A DNA stretch of 26,905 nucleotides from F23-B02 sp963633225 (GCA_963633225.1 CAVGXR010000067.1:1-26905); one strand, 5' to 3'; counted from the stretch's first letter, positions 14,599 to 22,700 are shown. Numbers and translations are program-made. Notes: a model not told the origin generated them from the letters alone.

Positions 14599-16830
14599 AT
14601 GAAAAATCCACTCAGGCACCGCCTGCTGCGCGAGCTGCGGCAGGATATCGGCAAGTACATAGCTCTGTTTCTGTTCCTGACCCTGACTGCCGGCATGGTG
14701 TCCGGCTTTATCGTCGCGGCGAGCAGCATGAAAACAGCCTATGACGAAAGCTTCTCCGAGTACAGCGTCGAAAGCGGCCACTTCATCCTTGCCAGTAAGC
14801 TGCCGGACGAGACGAAGGCGAAGCTTGAAGAGGAAGCGGAGCTTTCCCTGTGTGAGCTTTTTTACAAGGACGTGACGCTCGATAACGAAAACACCGTGCG
14901 CATTTACAAAAACCGCACGGAGCTCAACAGGGTCTGCCTCATGGACGGAAGCCTTCCGGAGCAGACCGGCCAGATCGCAGCCGACAGGCTGTATCTTGAA
15001 AACAACTCCCTCGGCATCGGCGGCGAGCTGGCGGGGCTGAAGCTCACGGGCAGCGTCGCGCTGTCAGACTATTCGGCGCTGTTTAAGAACAACACCGACA
15101 TGATGCTCGACGCGAACAAGTTCTGCGTCGCCGTCGTAACGGAGGAGACCTTCGACGGGATAAAGGAAAATGTCCGCTACTGCTACGCATGGCTCAATAA
15201 CGACGAGTCCCTCAGCGATGAGCAGTGCAGGGACAGAGCCGACGATATCGCGGAGCTTCTCGATGAGAGCGGCTGCGAAATAAAGGAGCTTGTAAGGCGC
15301 GGCGATAATCAGGCCATTATATTTGCCGGAGACGATATCGGCAGCGACAAGGCGATGATGATAACGCTTCTGTATGTCGTTATCGTCATTCTTGGCTTCG
15401 TGTTTGCCATAACCACGCGCAGCACGATAGAGCAGGAGTCCGGCACGGTCGGAACGCTGCTTGCCTCGGGCTACACGAGGCGGGAGCTCATACGCCACTA
15501 CATGGCGATGCCCGTCATCGTCACGCTCATCGCGGCGCTTGCCGGTAATATCCTCGGCTACACCGCAGTAAAGGACTACTGCGCGGGTTTGTATTACCAC
15601 AGCTATTCGCTGACGGCCTACGTCACGCTCTGGAGCTCCGAGGCGTTTATAAAAACAACGCTCGTGCCCTGCGTGCTGACGGCGCTCACGGTCTGCGCCG
15701 TGCTTTGTCGCATGATGCGCCTTCCGGTGCAGAGCTTCCTGCGCCATGAGCTCGGCGCACGGGGGAAGCAGTATGCCCCGCCCCTGCGCACGGGAGGCAT
15801 AATCGAGCGCTTCCGCAAGAGGATCATCCTGCAGAACCGCAGCGCGTATATTACGCTGTTTACAGGCATCCTGTTTGCCAATGTCCTGCTGATGTTCGGC
15901 CTCATAATGCCGCCGGTACTGGATAATTTCAAGGCCGAGGTGCTTGAGACGAAGCTTTCCGACTATCAGTACCTGCTCAAAACGCCGGTTCTGACGGAAA
16001 ACGAAAACGCAGAGCCCTTCTGCCTGAGCTCGCTTGAGTACGAGGATGAGGAGATCAGCATCTACGGCGTAAAGCACGCCTCGAAATACGCCGGCTTTTC
16101 CTTCCTGCCGTCGGAAAAGGGCAGCGTCCTCGTGTCCGAGGGCTTCATGGAAAAGTACGGCCTTAAACGCGGCGACAGGATAAGCCTGCACGAAAAATAC
16201 GGCGATAAGGAGTACAGCTTTACGGTCTGTGACTCCACGCCCTATGCCGCGGGGCTTGCCGTTTTCATGAGCAATTTAAGCTTCAACGAGACCTTCGGGC
16301 TCGAAAAATGGTTCTTTAACGGCTATTTCTCGAACGAAAAGCTCACAGACCTTGACAGCGAGGCAGTTTCGAGCGTCATAACCGAGCACGACCTGACCGT
16401 CGTCACCGACCAGCTCGACGACTCGATGGGGCGCATGTTCCCGATCGTCGGCGGCTTTTCGCTGGCGCTGTACATGCTGCTGGTGTATCTGCTGTCGAAG
16501 ATGGTCATCGAGAAAAACGCGCAGAGCATATCCATGCTGAAGATCCTCGGCTACACGCAGCGCGAGATAAGCTCGCTGTATAACTCGTCAACTGCCATAG
16601 TCGTGGGCGTGTCGCTTGTCGTGACGATACCGCTGAGCTCTCTGTGCATGAAGGGTCTTTATTACGGCTTCATGAGAAAGATGAGCGGCTGGCTGACGTT
16701 TTATACAGCGCCGTGGATATGGCCGGCAATGCTCGCCCTCGGCGCGGCGGCGTATTTTATCGTTCACATGATACAGCTGAAGCGTCTGGGCAGGATACCG
16801 CTGTCCAAGGCTTTGAAGAATATTGAATAA
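14599..16830 (+). CDS. ABC transporter permease with two FtsX domains
   Basis: A 743-residue membrane protein with an N-terminal helix (about 18-42), a large extracytoplasmic domain (about 45-245), three helices of a first FtsX domain (about 250-380), a second anchor helix near 415-435, a second ectodomain and a C-terminal FtsX domain (about 615-735). The SGTVGTLLASGYTRRELIRHY and SISMLKILGYTQREISSLY segments are the typical cytoplasmic coupling helices. It resembles permeases of MacB-like or bacitracin-type ABC systems. The substrate is unknown; its place between metal genes suggests an envelope or metal-stress role. GGGGAGAGG precedes the ATG. Confidence 0.9.
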   Translation: MKNPLRHRLLRELRQDIGKYIALFLFLTLTAGMVSGFIVAASSMKTAYDESFSEYSVESGHFILASKLPDETKAKLEEEAELSLCELFYKDVTLDNENTVRIYKNRTELNRVCLMDGSLPEQTGQIAADRLYLENNSLGIGGELAGLKLTGSVALSDYSALFKNNTDMMLDANKFCVAVVTEETFDGIKENVRYCYAWLNNDESLSDEQCRDRADDIAELLDESGCEIKELVRRGDNQAIIFAGDDIGSDKAMMITLLYVVIVILGFVFAITTRSTIEQESGTVGTLLASGYTRRELIRHYMAMPVIVTLIAALAGNILGYTAVKDYCAGLYYHSYSLTAYVTLWSSEAFIKTTLVPCVLTALTVCAVLCRMMRLPVQSFLRHELGARGKQYAPPLRTGGIIERFRKRIILQNRSAYITLFTGILFANVLLMFGLIMPPVLDNFKAEVLETKLSDYQYLLKTPVLTENENAEPFCLSSLEYEDEEISIYGVKHASKYAGFSFLPSEKGSVLVSEGFMEKYGLKRGDRISLHEKYGDKEYSFTVCDSTPYAAGLAVFMSNLSFNETFGLEKWFFNGYFSNEKLTDLDSEAVSSVITEHDLTVVTDQLDDSMGRMFPIVGGFSLALYMLLVYLLSKMVIEKNAQSISMLKILGYTQREISSLYNSSTAIVVGVSLVVTIPLSSLCMKGLYYGFMRKMSGWLTFYTAPWIWPAMLALGAAAYFIVHMIQLKRLGRIPLSKALKNIE

Positions 16831-16854
16831 TTATCGAAGGTGGAGGTAGATTTT

Positions 16855-17235
16855 ATGCAATACGCAATTTTTGCAATCATTCTCATCGTGTTCGCGGTCT
16901 TTGTCATAAAAAGCTATACAAAAAAGCTCGCCTCCGGCTGCTGCGGAGGCGGAGATGCCGAGAAAAAGATCAGGGTCGCGGATAAAAACAGGGCGCACTA
17001 TCCCTATGCCGCGCAGCTTGTCGTTGACGGCATGATGTGCTCCGCCTGCGAGACTCGTGTTGAAAACGCGCTCAATGCGCTCGACGGCGTGTGGGCAAAG
17101 GCAAGCTCCTCCGACGGAAAGGTCGAGCTGCTCATGAAGACCCCCGTTGACGAGGACACCCTGCGCAAAACAGTAAACGAGCTGGGCGTTTACACTCTTA
17201 TGAAGGCCGAATACAGCGATGCAAAGCAGAACTAA
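16855..17235 (+). CDS. Membrane-anchored HMA-domain metallochaperone
   Basis: A 126-residue protein: a transmembrane helix (2-18), a short linker with Cys-Cys (29-30, GCCGGG), and a heavy-metal-associated domain whose binding motif is MMCSAC (C62, C65). The N-terminal part resembles the FeoB-associated Cys-rich proteins; joined to an HMA domain it looks like a tethered chaperone that hands a soft metal (Cu(I) or similar) to a partner. The P-type ATPase three genes downstream lacks its own CxxC, so it is a candidate partner. The start is the ATG at 16855 because GGAGG lies at 16842-16846; an upstream GTG at 16840 overlaps that site. The end overlaps the AraC gene by 17 bases. Confidence 0.85.
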   Translation: MQYAIFAIILIVFAVFVIKSYTKKLASGCCGGGDAEKKIRVADKNRAHYPYAAQLVVDGMMCSACETRVENALNALDGVWAKASSSDGKVELLMKTPVDEDTLRKTVNELGVYTLMKAEYSDAKQN

Positions 17236-18109
17236 GAGCTATTCCGGCGCGGACGGGAGCTACAGAGTCACAAGCTACGACGTTTTTCCCGGCATCGAGC
17301 TTATCTACAATGATATATGCCTGTATGAGCACGATATCCAGCCCGAGGAGAACAAGACCCTGCTTGAGATACACCACTGCCGCTCGGGGCGCATGGAGTG
17401 CCGCATCGGAAGAGACTTCTTTTACCTCGCGCCGGGCGACCTGTCGATAAGCCTGTCCGACGGCGCTATCTCGCACTCGAGCTTCCCCACGGGCAGCTAC
17501 GAGGGCGTGACGATACGCATAAACGGCAGCGACGCGCCCAGATGCCTGTCCTGCTTCCTTGCGGATGTGAACGTTCAGCCCGAGGCTCTGCGCGAAAAAT
17601 TCTGCGCACAGGGGCAGTGCTTCGTCGCCCGCTCCTCGGCGGCGATAGAGCACATTTTCTCCGAGCTCTACAGCGTGCCCGAGAGCATACGCAAGGGCTA
17701 TTTCAAGGTCAAGATCCTTGAGCTCCTGCTGTTTCTGAGCGCGATGGAGCTTGATTCCTCCGCCCTTGCCGAGCGCAGGATATCCAACACTCAGGTCGAG
17801 CTTGCAAAGCGCATCGGCGCGTATCTTTCCGCCAATATGGACAGGCGCATAACGCTCGAGGAGCTCTCCTGCGTCTTCCACCTCTCGCAGACGGCGCTCA
17901 AATCCTGCTTCCGCGCAGTTTACGGCGAGAGCGTTTATTCCTACATCCGCAGCCAGAAAATGCAGTGCGCCGCGGCAGACCTCCGCAGCTCGGAGATGAG
18001 CATCATGGAGATCGCCGGACGCTACGGCTACGACAACGGCAGCAAGTTCGCCAAGGCCTTCCGCGATACCGTCGGCATGAGCCCGACCGAGTACCGCAGC
18101 GCGGGCTGA
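17219..18109 (+). CDS. AraC-family transcriptional regulator
   Basis: A 296-residue regulator. The N-terminal half (about 20-150) is a sensory domain of cupin-like outline (LEIHHCRSGRMECRIG, LAPGDLSISLSDG). The C-terminal 100 residues contain two helix-turn-helix units (ITLEELSCVFHLSQTALKS; SIMEIAGRYGYDNGSKFAKA) ending in the AraC signature MSPTEYR. The domain layout resembles metal/siderophore-type AraC regulators such as PchR, but the ligand is not readable. It overlaps the HMA gene by 17 bases and precedes the DUF6110 and ATPase genes, so it is in the operon it may control. Confidence 0.9.
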   Translation: MQSRTKSYSGADGSYRVTSYDVFPGIELIYNDICLYEHDIQPEENKTLLEIHHCRSGRMECRIGRDFFYLAPGDLSISLSDGAISHSSFPTGSYEGVTIRINGSDAPRCLSCFLADVNVQPEALREKFCAQGQCFVARSSAAIEHIFSELYSVPESIRKGYFKVKILELLLFLSAMELDSSALAERRISNTQVELAKRIGAYLSANMDRRITLEELSCVFHLSQTALKSCFRAVYGESVYSYIRSQKMQCAAADLRSSEMSIMEIAGRYGYDNGSKFAKAFRDTVGMSPTEYRSAG

Positions 18110-18143
18110 GGCGGCTGCAAATAGATAAAAGGAGATAAAAATC

Positions 18144-18413
18144 ATGAAAATCCACATTGAAGACACCGCAAAGATGTTCGGCTACGGCGTTCTGTTCGGC
18201 ACCGCCGGCATCAAGATCCTCAGAAGCCGCGACGCAAAGACCCTGTACACCCACGCAACCGCCGCAGTTCTGCGCGCAAAGGACTCGGTCATGCAGACCG
18301 CCGACGATATCCGCTGCGACTGCCAGGATATCTACGCCGGTGCAAAGGACATAAACGAGCGCCGCGCCGAGGAAGAGGCCGCAGCAGTTATTGAAAACGT
18401 CGAGGCAAAGTAA
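18144..18413 (+). CDS. DUF6110-type small protein, P-type ATPase partner
   Basis: An 89-residue protein with a Gly-rich hydrophobic stretch near the N-terminus (FGYGVLFGTAGIKIL), then YTHATAAVLRAKDSVMQTAD and a charged C-terminal helix. I recognise it as the small family (DUF6110) that precedes P-type ATPases in Clostridia. Its outline resembles the mycobacterial DUF1490/PacL chaperone-like proteins encoded before CtpC-type ATPases; that comparison is mine. AAAGGAG before the ATG. TAATG overlap with the ATPase start implies coupled translation and 1:1 supply. Confidence 0.7.
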   Translation: MKIHIEDTAKMFGYGVLFGTAGIKILRSRDAKTLYTHATAAVLRAKDSVMQTADDIRCDCQDIYAGAKDINERRAEEEAAAVIENVEAK

Positions 18414-20479
18414 TGAAATGCAAAATTCTCAGCGAAACTAAGGGCAGAATGCGCGTGCGTTTTATAACGCCGCGCATGAGCCTTACGCAGGCCGACATCG
18501 TTGAGGAATATCTCGGCTCGCTCGGCTGCGTAAAAAAGGTAAACGTATATGACCGCAACTGCGACGCGGTCATCGAATACAGCGACCGCCCGGCGCTCGT
18601 ATCCGCGCTGGCGCACTTTTCGTATGAAAGCTGCGGCATAACAGAGCCCAAGCCCACGGGCAGGGTCTTAAACCGCGAATATCAGGATAAGCTCGCAGCC
18701 CTTGTCATGCGCCGGGTGCTCAAAAAAGCCTTCCTGCCCGCACCGTGGCGTGCAGTCATCTGCGCCGTAAAGAGCAGCCGCTATTTTGCCCGCGGCATAA
18801 GCTCACTGCTTGCCCGCAGGCTCGATGTTGCCGTGCTTGACGCAGCGGCGATAACGGTATCTGTCCTGCGCGGCGATACGGGCACGGCCTCGACCATCAT
18901 GTTCATGCTGAAGATCGGCGATATCCTCGAGGAGTGGACGCATAAAAAATCGGTTGCCGACCTTGCCCGCACGATGAGCCTCAACGTCGATAAGGTCTGG
19001 GTAAGGACCGGCGATACCGAGGAGCTTCGGAACGCCTCCGATGTCGCCGTCGGCGACGAGGTCATTGTCCGCATGGGCAGCATGATCCCCCTCGACGGCA
19101 AGCTCGTCTCCGGCTCGGCGGCTGTAAATCAGGCCTCCATGACAGGTGAGAGCATGCCCGTGCGCAAGGAAGCCGGCAGCTATGTCTACGCCGGAACGGT
19201 CGTGGAGGAGGGCGAGTGCGTCGTGAGGGTCGAAAAGAGCATGGGCTCTGGCCGCTACGACAGGATTGTGCACATGATCGAGGACTCGGAAAAGCTCAAA
19301 TCCGACACTGAGTCGCAGGCCTATCATCTGGCCGACCGGCTCGTGCCCTACAGCCTCGGCGCAACGCTGCTCACATGGCTTATAACGCGCAATCCGACCA
19401 AGGCGCTGGCCATACTCATGGTCGATTTCTCCTGCGCCCTGAAGCTCTCCATGCCCATTGCGGTGCTCTCGGCAATGCGCGAGAGCGGCGCTGACGGCAT
19501 ATCCGTTAAGGGCGGCAAGTTCCTTGAGGCCGTCGCTCAGGCCGACACCGTCGTTTTCGACAAGACCGGCACGCTCACCCACGCAAGCCCCGAGGTCGCC
19601 GATATCGTCACCTTCGGCGATAACGAGAAAAACGAGATGCTCTGCCTTGCGGCCTGCCTCGAGGAGCACTATCCGCACTCGATAGCAAACGCCGTCGTCA
19701 AGGAGGCGCAGCGCCGCGGCCTTAACCACGAGGAGCGCCACTCCAAGGTCGAATACGTTGTCGCCCACGGCATACAGAGCATAGTTGACGGCCGGAAGGT
19801 CGTCCTCGGCAGCCATCACTTCGTGTTCGAGGACGAGGGCTGCACCATCCCCGACTCGGAGCGCGAAAAATTCGACAGCCTGCCCACGCGCTATTCGCAT
19901 CTCTATCTTGCGATAAGCGGCGTTCTGGCGGCTGTCATATGCATCGAGGATCCCCTGCGCGCCGAGGTGCGCAGCGTCATGAGCCGTCTGCGCGAGCTCG
20001 GGCTCAACAAGCTCGTCATGATGACCGGCGACAGCGAGCGCACGGCCAGAGCCGTTGCCGAGCACGCGGGGCTTGACGAATACTACGCCGAGGTGCTGCC
20101 CGAGGACAAGGCGGCGTTTATCCGCTCCGAGCACGAAAAGGGGCGCAAGGTCATCATGATCGGCGACGGCGTGAACGACTCTCCCGCACTCAGCGAGGCC
20201 GATGCCGGCATTGCAATGAGCGACGGCGCTGCCATAGCCCGCGAGATCGCCGACATCACCATCTGCTCTGACGACCTCGAGAGCCTCGTCACCCTAAAGC
20301 GCATATCCGACGGCCTCATGACCCGCATCCACGCAAACTACCGCTTCATCATATCCTTCAACGCCGGACTCATCGTCCTCGGTGTCGCCGGCATTCTTCC
20401 GCCCTCGACCTCAGCGCTGCTGCACAATGTATCGACGTTGGGGATTGGGCTGCGCAGCATGAGGAATCTACTGCCCTGA
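18413..20479 (+). CDS. P1B-type heavy-metal ATPase with FSC motif
   Basis: A 688-residue membrane pump. The N-terminal 75 residues look like an HMA fold without CxxC. TGES (244-247) is the actuator loop, DKTGT with phosphorylated D383, and GDGVND (584-589) closes the P domain. The transmembrane metal motif normally written CPC reads FSC (339-341, DFSCALKLSMP), and the usual SEHP in the N domain reads HYPHS. These changes place it outside the copper (CPC) class, nearer CtpC-like pumps described as Mn or Zn exporters. The metal is therefore uncertain. It ends the operon; the TGA stop touches the tandem array at 20478. Confidence 0.92.
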   Translation: MKCKILSETKGRMRVRFITPRMSLTQADIVEEYLGSLGCVKKVNVYDRNCDAVIEYSDRPALVSALAHFSYESCGITEPKPTGRVLNREYQDKLAALVMRRVLKKAFLPAPWRAVICAVKSSRYFARGISSLLARRLDVAVLDAAAITVSVLRGDTGTASTIMFMLKIGDILEEWTHKKSVADLARTMSLNVDKVWVRTGDTEELRNASDVAVGDEVIVRMGSMIPLDGKLVSGSAAVNQASMTGESMPVRKEAGSYVYAGTVVEEGECVVRVEKSMGSGRYDRIVHMIEDSEKLKSDTESQAYHLADRLVPYSLGATLLTWLITRNPTKALAILMVDFSCALKLSMPIAVLSAMRESGADGISVKGGKFLEAVAQADTVVFDKTGTLTHASPEVADIVTFGDNEKNEMLCLAACLEEHYPHSIANAVVKEAQRRGLNHEERHSKVEYVVAHGIQSIVDGRKVVLGSHHFVFEDEGCTIPDSEREKFDSLPTRYSHLYLAISGVLAAVICIEDPLRAEVRSVMSRLRELGLNKLVMMTGDSERTARAVAEHAGLDEYYAEVLPEDKAAFIRSEHEKGRKVIMIGDGVNDSPALSEADAGIAMSDGAAIAREIADITICSDDLESLVTLKRISDGLMTRIHANYRFIISFNAGLIVLGVAGILPPSTSALLHNVSTLGIGLRSMRNLLP

Positions 20480-20905
20480 CGGGTCTATTTGTGCTCATGC
20501 GGCGTTAAAGCCCTCGGAAATACACAAAGTATTCCCTTCGGACTTTGCCTTGCCTGAGCGCAAATATCCTCCGTCAGGAGCTCTGTTTGCGTTCGTGCGG
20601 TGTTAAAAAGCCATAGGAACTACGCAAAGAGCTCCCTTCGGACTTTGCCTTGCCTGAGCGCAAATATCCTCCGTCAGCGGGTCTGCTTGCGCTCGTGCGG
20701 TGTTAAAAAGCCATAGGAACTACGCAAAGAGCTCCCTTCGGACTTTGCCTTGCCTGAGCGCAAATATCCTCCGTCAGGAGCTCTGCTTGCGTTCGTGCGG
20801 TGTTAAAAAGCCGTAGGAACTACGCAAAGTATTCCCGTCAGGCATTGCCTTATCTGAGCGCGAATATCCTCCGTCAGCGGGTCTGTTTGCACTCGTGCGG
20901 TTTTA
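20478..20905. repeat. About 100-bp tandem array of hairpin units
   Basis: Four full units and a partial one, with the GTGCGG or ATGCGG box ending at 20502, 20600, 20700, 20800 and 20900. Each unit can fold: TTTGCGCTC / GAGCGCAAA outside and a TTAAAAAGCC...GGACTTTGCC pair inside. The core (GCGGCGTTAAAGCCCT and GGACTTTGCCTTGCCTGAGC) is also the core of the MITE-like element at 4775 and 13166, so the array seems to be an amplified piece of it. No gene is supported between 20480 and 21047. Confidence 0.88.
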
Positions 20906-20923
20906 AAATTAAACTGTCTTTTT

Positions 20924-20961
20924 GGAGCCTTATTCGTTCGTTTCGGAGCGGATAAGGCTCC
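20924..20961 (+). terminator. Hairpin GGAGCCTTAT / ATAAGGCTCC
   Basis: A 10-bp perfect stem with an 18-base loop that can pair further inside, followed by TTCCTTT. It is either a terminator for the P-type ATPase transcript or an attenuator in the leader of DUF3793-flavodoxin. I could not match the 90 bases behind it to a known riboswitch. Confidence 0.5.
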
Positions 20962-21047
20962 TTCCTTTGTGGCATACTAATCATATCGGGCAAGTGGGAA
21001 TTAAAGCTCTGCCTGCACGACAGATGAATGTGATACGGAGATGGAAA

Positions 21048-21581
21048 ATGAGCGATGAGCTGTTAATCTCGCAATGCGCACCGACGCTTGCAGGGCTTAA
21101 AACCGCGAATATGTTTTCCGCCGAGTACGAAAGCCGCGAGGAAGTGACGGCGGAGCTGCGGCGGCTGAACGCGCTGCTCGTCCCGCGTGGGCTGCGCATC
21201 GTACCGATGCGGTATATGAAAAGCCGTGTGCTCCTGTATCTCTACCGCCCCGAGGCGCTGCGCCGCGACCTTGAAAGCAGCGAGGCGCAGGATATCCTGC
21301 GCGGCTGCGGCTATGCAAAGTGCGAGCGCGCCGAGAGCTGCCTGAGCTGCCTTATCTGCAAGCTCCGGCACGATGCCGAGTTCCCGCACGAGGTCGGCCT
21401 GTTTCTGGGCTATCCGCCCGAGGACGTGCGCGGCTTCATGGAAAACCGCGCCGCAGGCTTCAAGCTCATCGGCTGCTGGAAGGTCTATGGCGACGTGGAC
21501 GCGGCAAGGGAAAAATTCAAAAGCTTCGAGATATGCACTCGCCGCAGCCGCGGCAAGGCACTCGATGAGATCATACAGTGA
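21048..21581 (+). CDS. DUF3793 family protein
   Basis: A 177-residue protein of the DUF3793 family, recognisable by APTLAGLKTANMF, the Cys-rich stretch CSCLICKLR-like (CLSCLICKL), the segment FPHEVGLFLGYPPEDVRGF and the C-terminal CWKVYGD. Function is unknown; genes of this family usually lie beside flavodoxin and iron-uptake genes, which holds here. The ATG at 21048 is chosen because the conserved domain begins there and GGAG precedes it; an upstream ATG at 20922 would read through the hairpin. It is followed after 16 bases by flavodoxin. Confidence 0.8.
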   Translation: MSDELLISQCAPTLAGLKTANMFSAEYESREEVTAELRRLNALLVPRGLRIVPMRYMKSRVLLYLYRPEALRRDLESSEAQDILRGCGYAKCERAESCLSCLICKLRHDAEFPHEVGLFLGYPPEDVRGFMENRAAGFKLIGCWKVYGDVDAAREKFKSFEICTRRSRGKALDEIIQ

Positions 21582-21597
21582 AAGGACAGTTTTGAAA

Positions 21598-21999
21598 ATG
21601 AAAAAAGCAGTTGTATATTGGAGCGGAACCGGCAACACCGAGGCAATGGCAAAGGCGGTCGCGGATGCGGCCGGCGCAGAGCTCTTCACAGCGTCCGACT
21701 TCTCCGCGGCAAAGGCCGCCGAGTTCGATGCGATCGCCTTCGGCTGCCCCGCAATGGGCGCAGAGGCACTTGAGGAGGGCGAGTTCGAGCCCATGTTCGA
21801 GAGCGTAAAGGGAAGTCTTTCCGGCAAGCGCGTCGCGCTGTTCGGCTCCTACGGCTGGGGCGACGGCGACTGGATGCAGATCTGGGAGGACGACTGCCGC
21901 GCAAACGGCATCAAGCTCGTGCACGAGAGCGTCATCTGCAACGGCGAGCCCGATTCGCAGGCACTTGCAAAGTGCAAGACCCTCGGCGCAGCGCTGTAA
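21598..21999 (+). CDS. Flavodoxin (short chain)
   Basis: A 133-residue FMN electron carrier. The phosphate-binding loop SGTGNTEAMA follows the first strand (KKAVVYW), and the isoalloxazine loops are visible as GCPAMGAE and SYGWGDGDWM. Flavodoxins replace ferredoxin when iron is short, which fits its place next to DUF3793 and the iron region. AAAGGACAG lies 9-17 bases before the ATG. An in-frame-looking longer ORF from 21373 is in the DUF3793 gene's shadow. A strong terminator follows. Confidence 0.95.
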   Translation: MKKAVVYWSGTGNTEAMAKAVADAAGAELFTASDFSAAKAAEFDAIAFGCPAMGAEALEEGEFEPMFESVKGSLSGKRVALFGSYGWGDGDWMQIWEDDCRANGIKLVHESVICNGEPDSQALAKCKTLGAAL

Positions 22000-22014
22000 C
22001 ATATAGCATATAAC

Positions 22015-22050
22015 AAAAGCCATGGCTGTTTTTTCAGTCATGGCTTTTTT
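22015..22050. terminator. Bidirectional terminator after flavodoxin
   Basis: AAAAGCCATGGCTG / CAGTCATGGCTTTTTT with a six-T loop; one mismatch. It separates flavodoxin from the leftward YolD-like remnant. Confidence 0.88.
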
Positions 22051-22052
22051 GC

Positions 22053-22394
22053 TTATTCAAGTGTCGAGAACAGCTCCCCGTCGATGCTCAGCACATCATC
22101 CATCGGAATCCTTGTGCCGTCCTGCATGGTGATCAGACGCTTAAAGTCATCGAGCTTTTTGACCGCGCCGGTTGCTGTTATGTATTCGCCGCCGGCTTTG
22201 CGCTCATCTGGCCTGAAGCAGGTTATTTCAACCTCCGGCGCTTCGTCGAGGGCATCCATGAGAAGCTGATACCTCGCGTTCAGAGCAGCCAGAGCGCCCT
22301 CGTCAAGCTCTATCCGCTCGCCGGTCAGCCGGCCTGTTTCCTTGATCGCAAGCGTGGCGGCCTGATGCGGGAGCTGACTGACAGTGCCCTGCAC
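22053..22394 (-). pseudogene. YolD-like protein, 5' end replaced
   Basis: From residue 16 the product matches the YolD-like proteins found in clostridial conjugative elements (AIKETGRLTGERIELDE, FRPDERKAGGEYITATG, IPMDDVLSIDGELF). The normal N-terminal 40 or so residues (the LPHH...R.QFSPFAALTGY region known from the family) are absent. The first 11 residues are instead antisense to a fragment of another element gene. The break is at about 22345-22360. It may still be read from the ATG at 22394, but no ribosome site is visible. Likely a deletion/inversion scar. Confidence 0.65.
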
Positions 22395-22466
22395 AAGCTG
22401 GGCGGCATCACCGACGAGCGGTTTGCAAAGCTGGAACTGGTGCCGGACTTTGACACGGACGAATAA
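22359..22466 (+). pseudogene. TTRAP fragment (transposon-transfer assisting protein)
   Basis: Reads GLMRELTDSALHKLGGITDE then RFAKLELVPDFDTDE and stop. It matches the C-terminal half of the intact TTRAP protein at 26308 (LTDSVLAKLAALTDEAYAGM, ELIPDFD). The piece GLMRELT also matches its N-terminal part, so about 18 codons seem deleted between two similar spots. The start of the gene is missing. It lies head-on against the YolD remnant. Confidence 0.62.
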
Positions 22467-22480
22467 GGAAGATGCATCGG

Positions 22481-22511
22481 CGGGAGTGGCTTTCGGGTCG
22501 CTCCCGTTTTC
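22481..22511 (+). terminator. Terminator behind the TTRAP fragment
   Basis: CGGGAGTGGC / GTCGCTCCCG followed by TTTT. The partner of a now broken element operon. Confidence 0.7.
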
Positions 22512-22528
22512 ACTCTGCTATTCTGCTT

Positions 22529-22557
22529 CCCAAAATCGAAAAAATATTGATTTTGGG
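22529..22557. promoter_or_regulatory. Inverted repeat upstream of ATPase gene 1
   Basis: Perfect 9-bp arms CCCAAAATC / GATTTTGGG around 11 A/T-rich bases. It lies about 75 bases before the promoter; possibly an operator, or the end of an inserted segment. Confidence 0.4.
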
Positions 22558-22600
22558 AAATAGAATGGAATCAGTGAATACGTTGCAAGAATATCGTCAG

Positions 22601-22659
22601 AAAAAGTGTCACAAAGGCACCGCAATTCTCTTGAAAAAGTGTCAGAATGAAAGTATAAT
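22601..22659 (+). promoter_or_regulatory. Promoter of ATPase gene 1 with direct repeats
   Basis: TTGAAA (22631-22636), 17 bases, TATAAT (22654-22659). The 11-mer AAAAAGTGTCA occurs at 22601-22611 and at 22634-22644, the second inside the promoter. They are 33 bp apart, about three helical turns, as expected for sites bound by one protein on one face of the DNA. Confidence 0.72.
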
Positions 22660-22700
22660 ATCCTTGGAAAATGCACAGGCTGGATATGGAGGTGCTCGTG

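Noticed and set aside
20922..21047. N-terminal extension of the DUF3793 protein
   Set aside because: It would start two bases before the stem of a strong hairpin and has no ribosome site; the conserved domain begins at the ATG at 21048.
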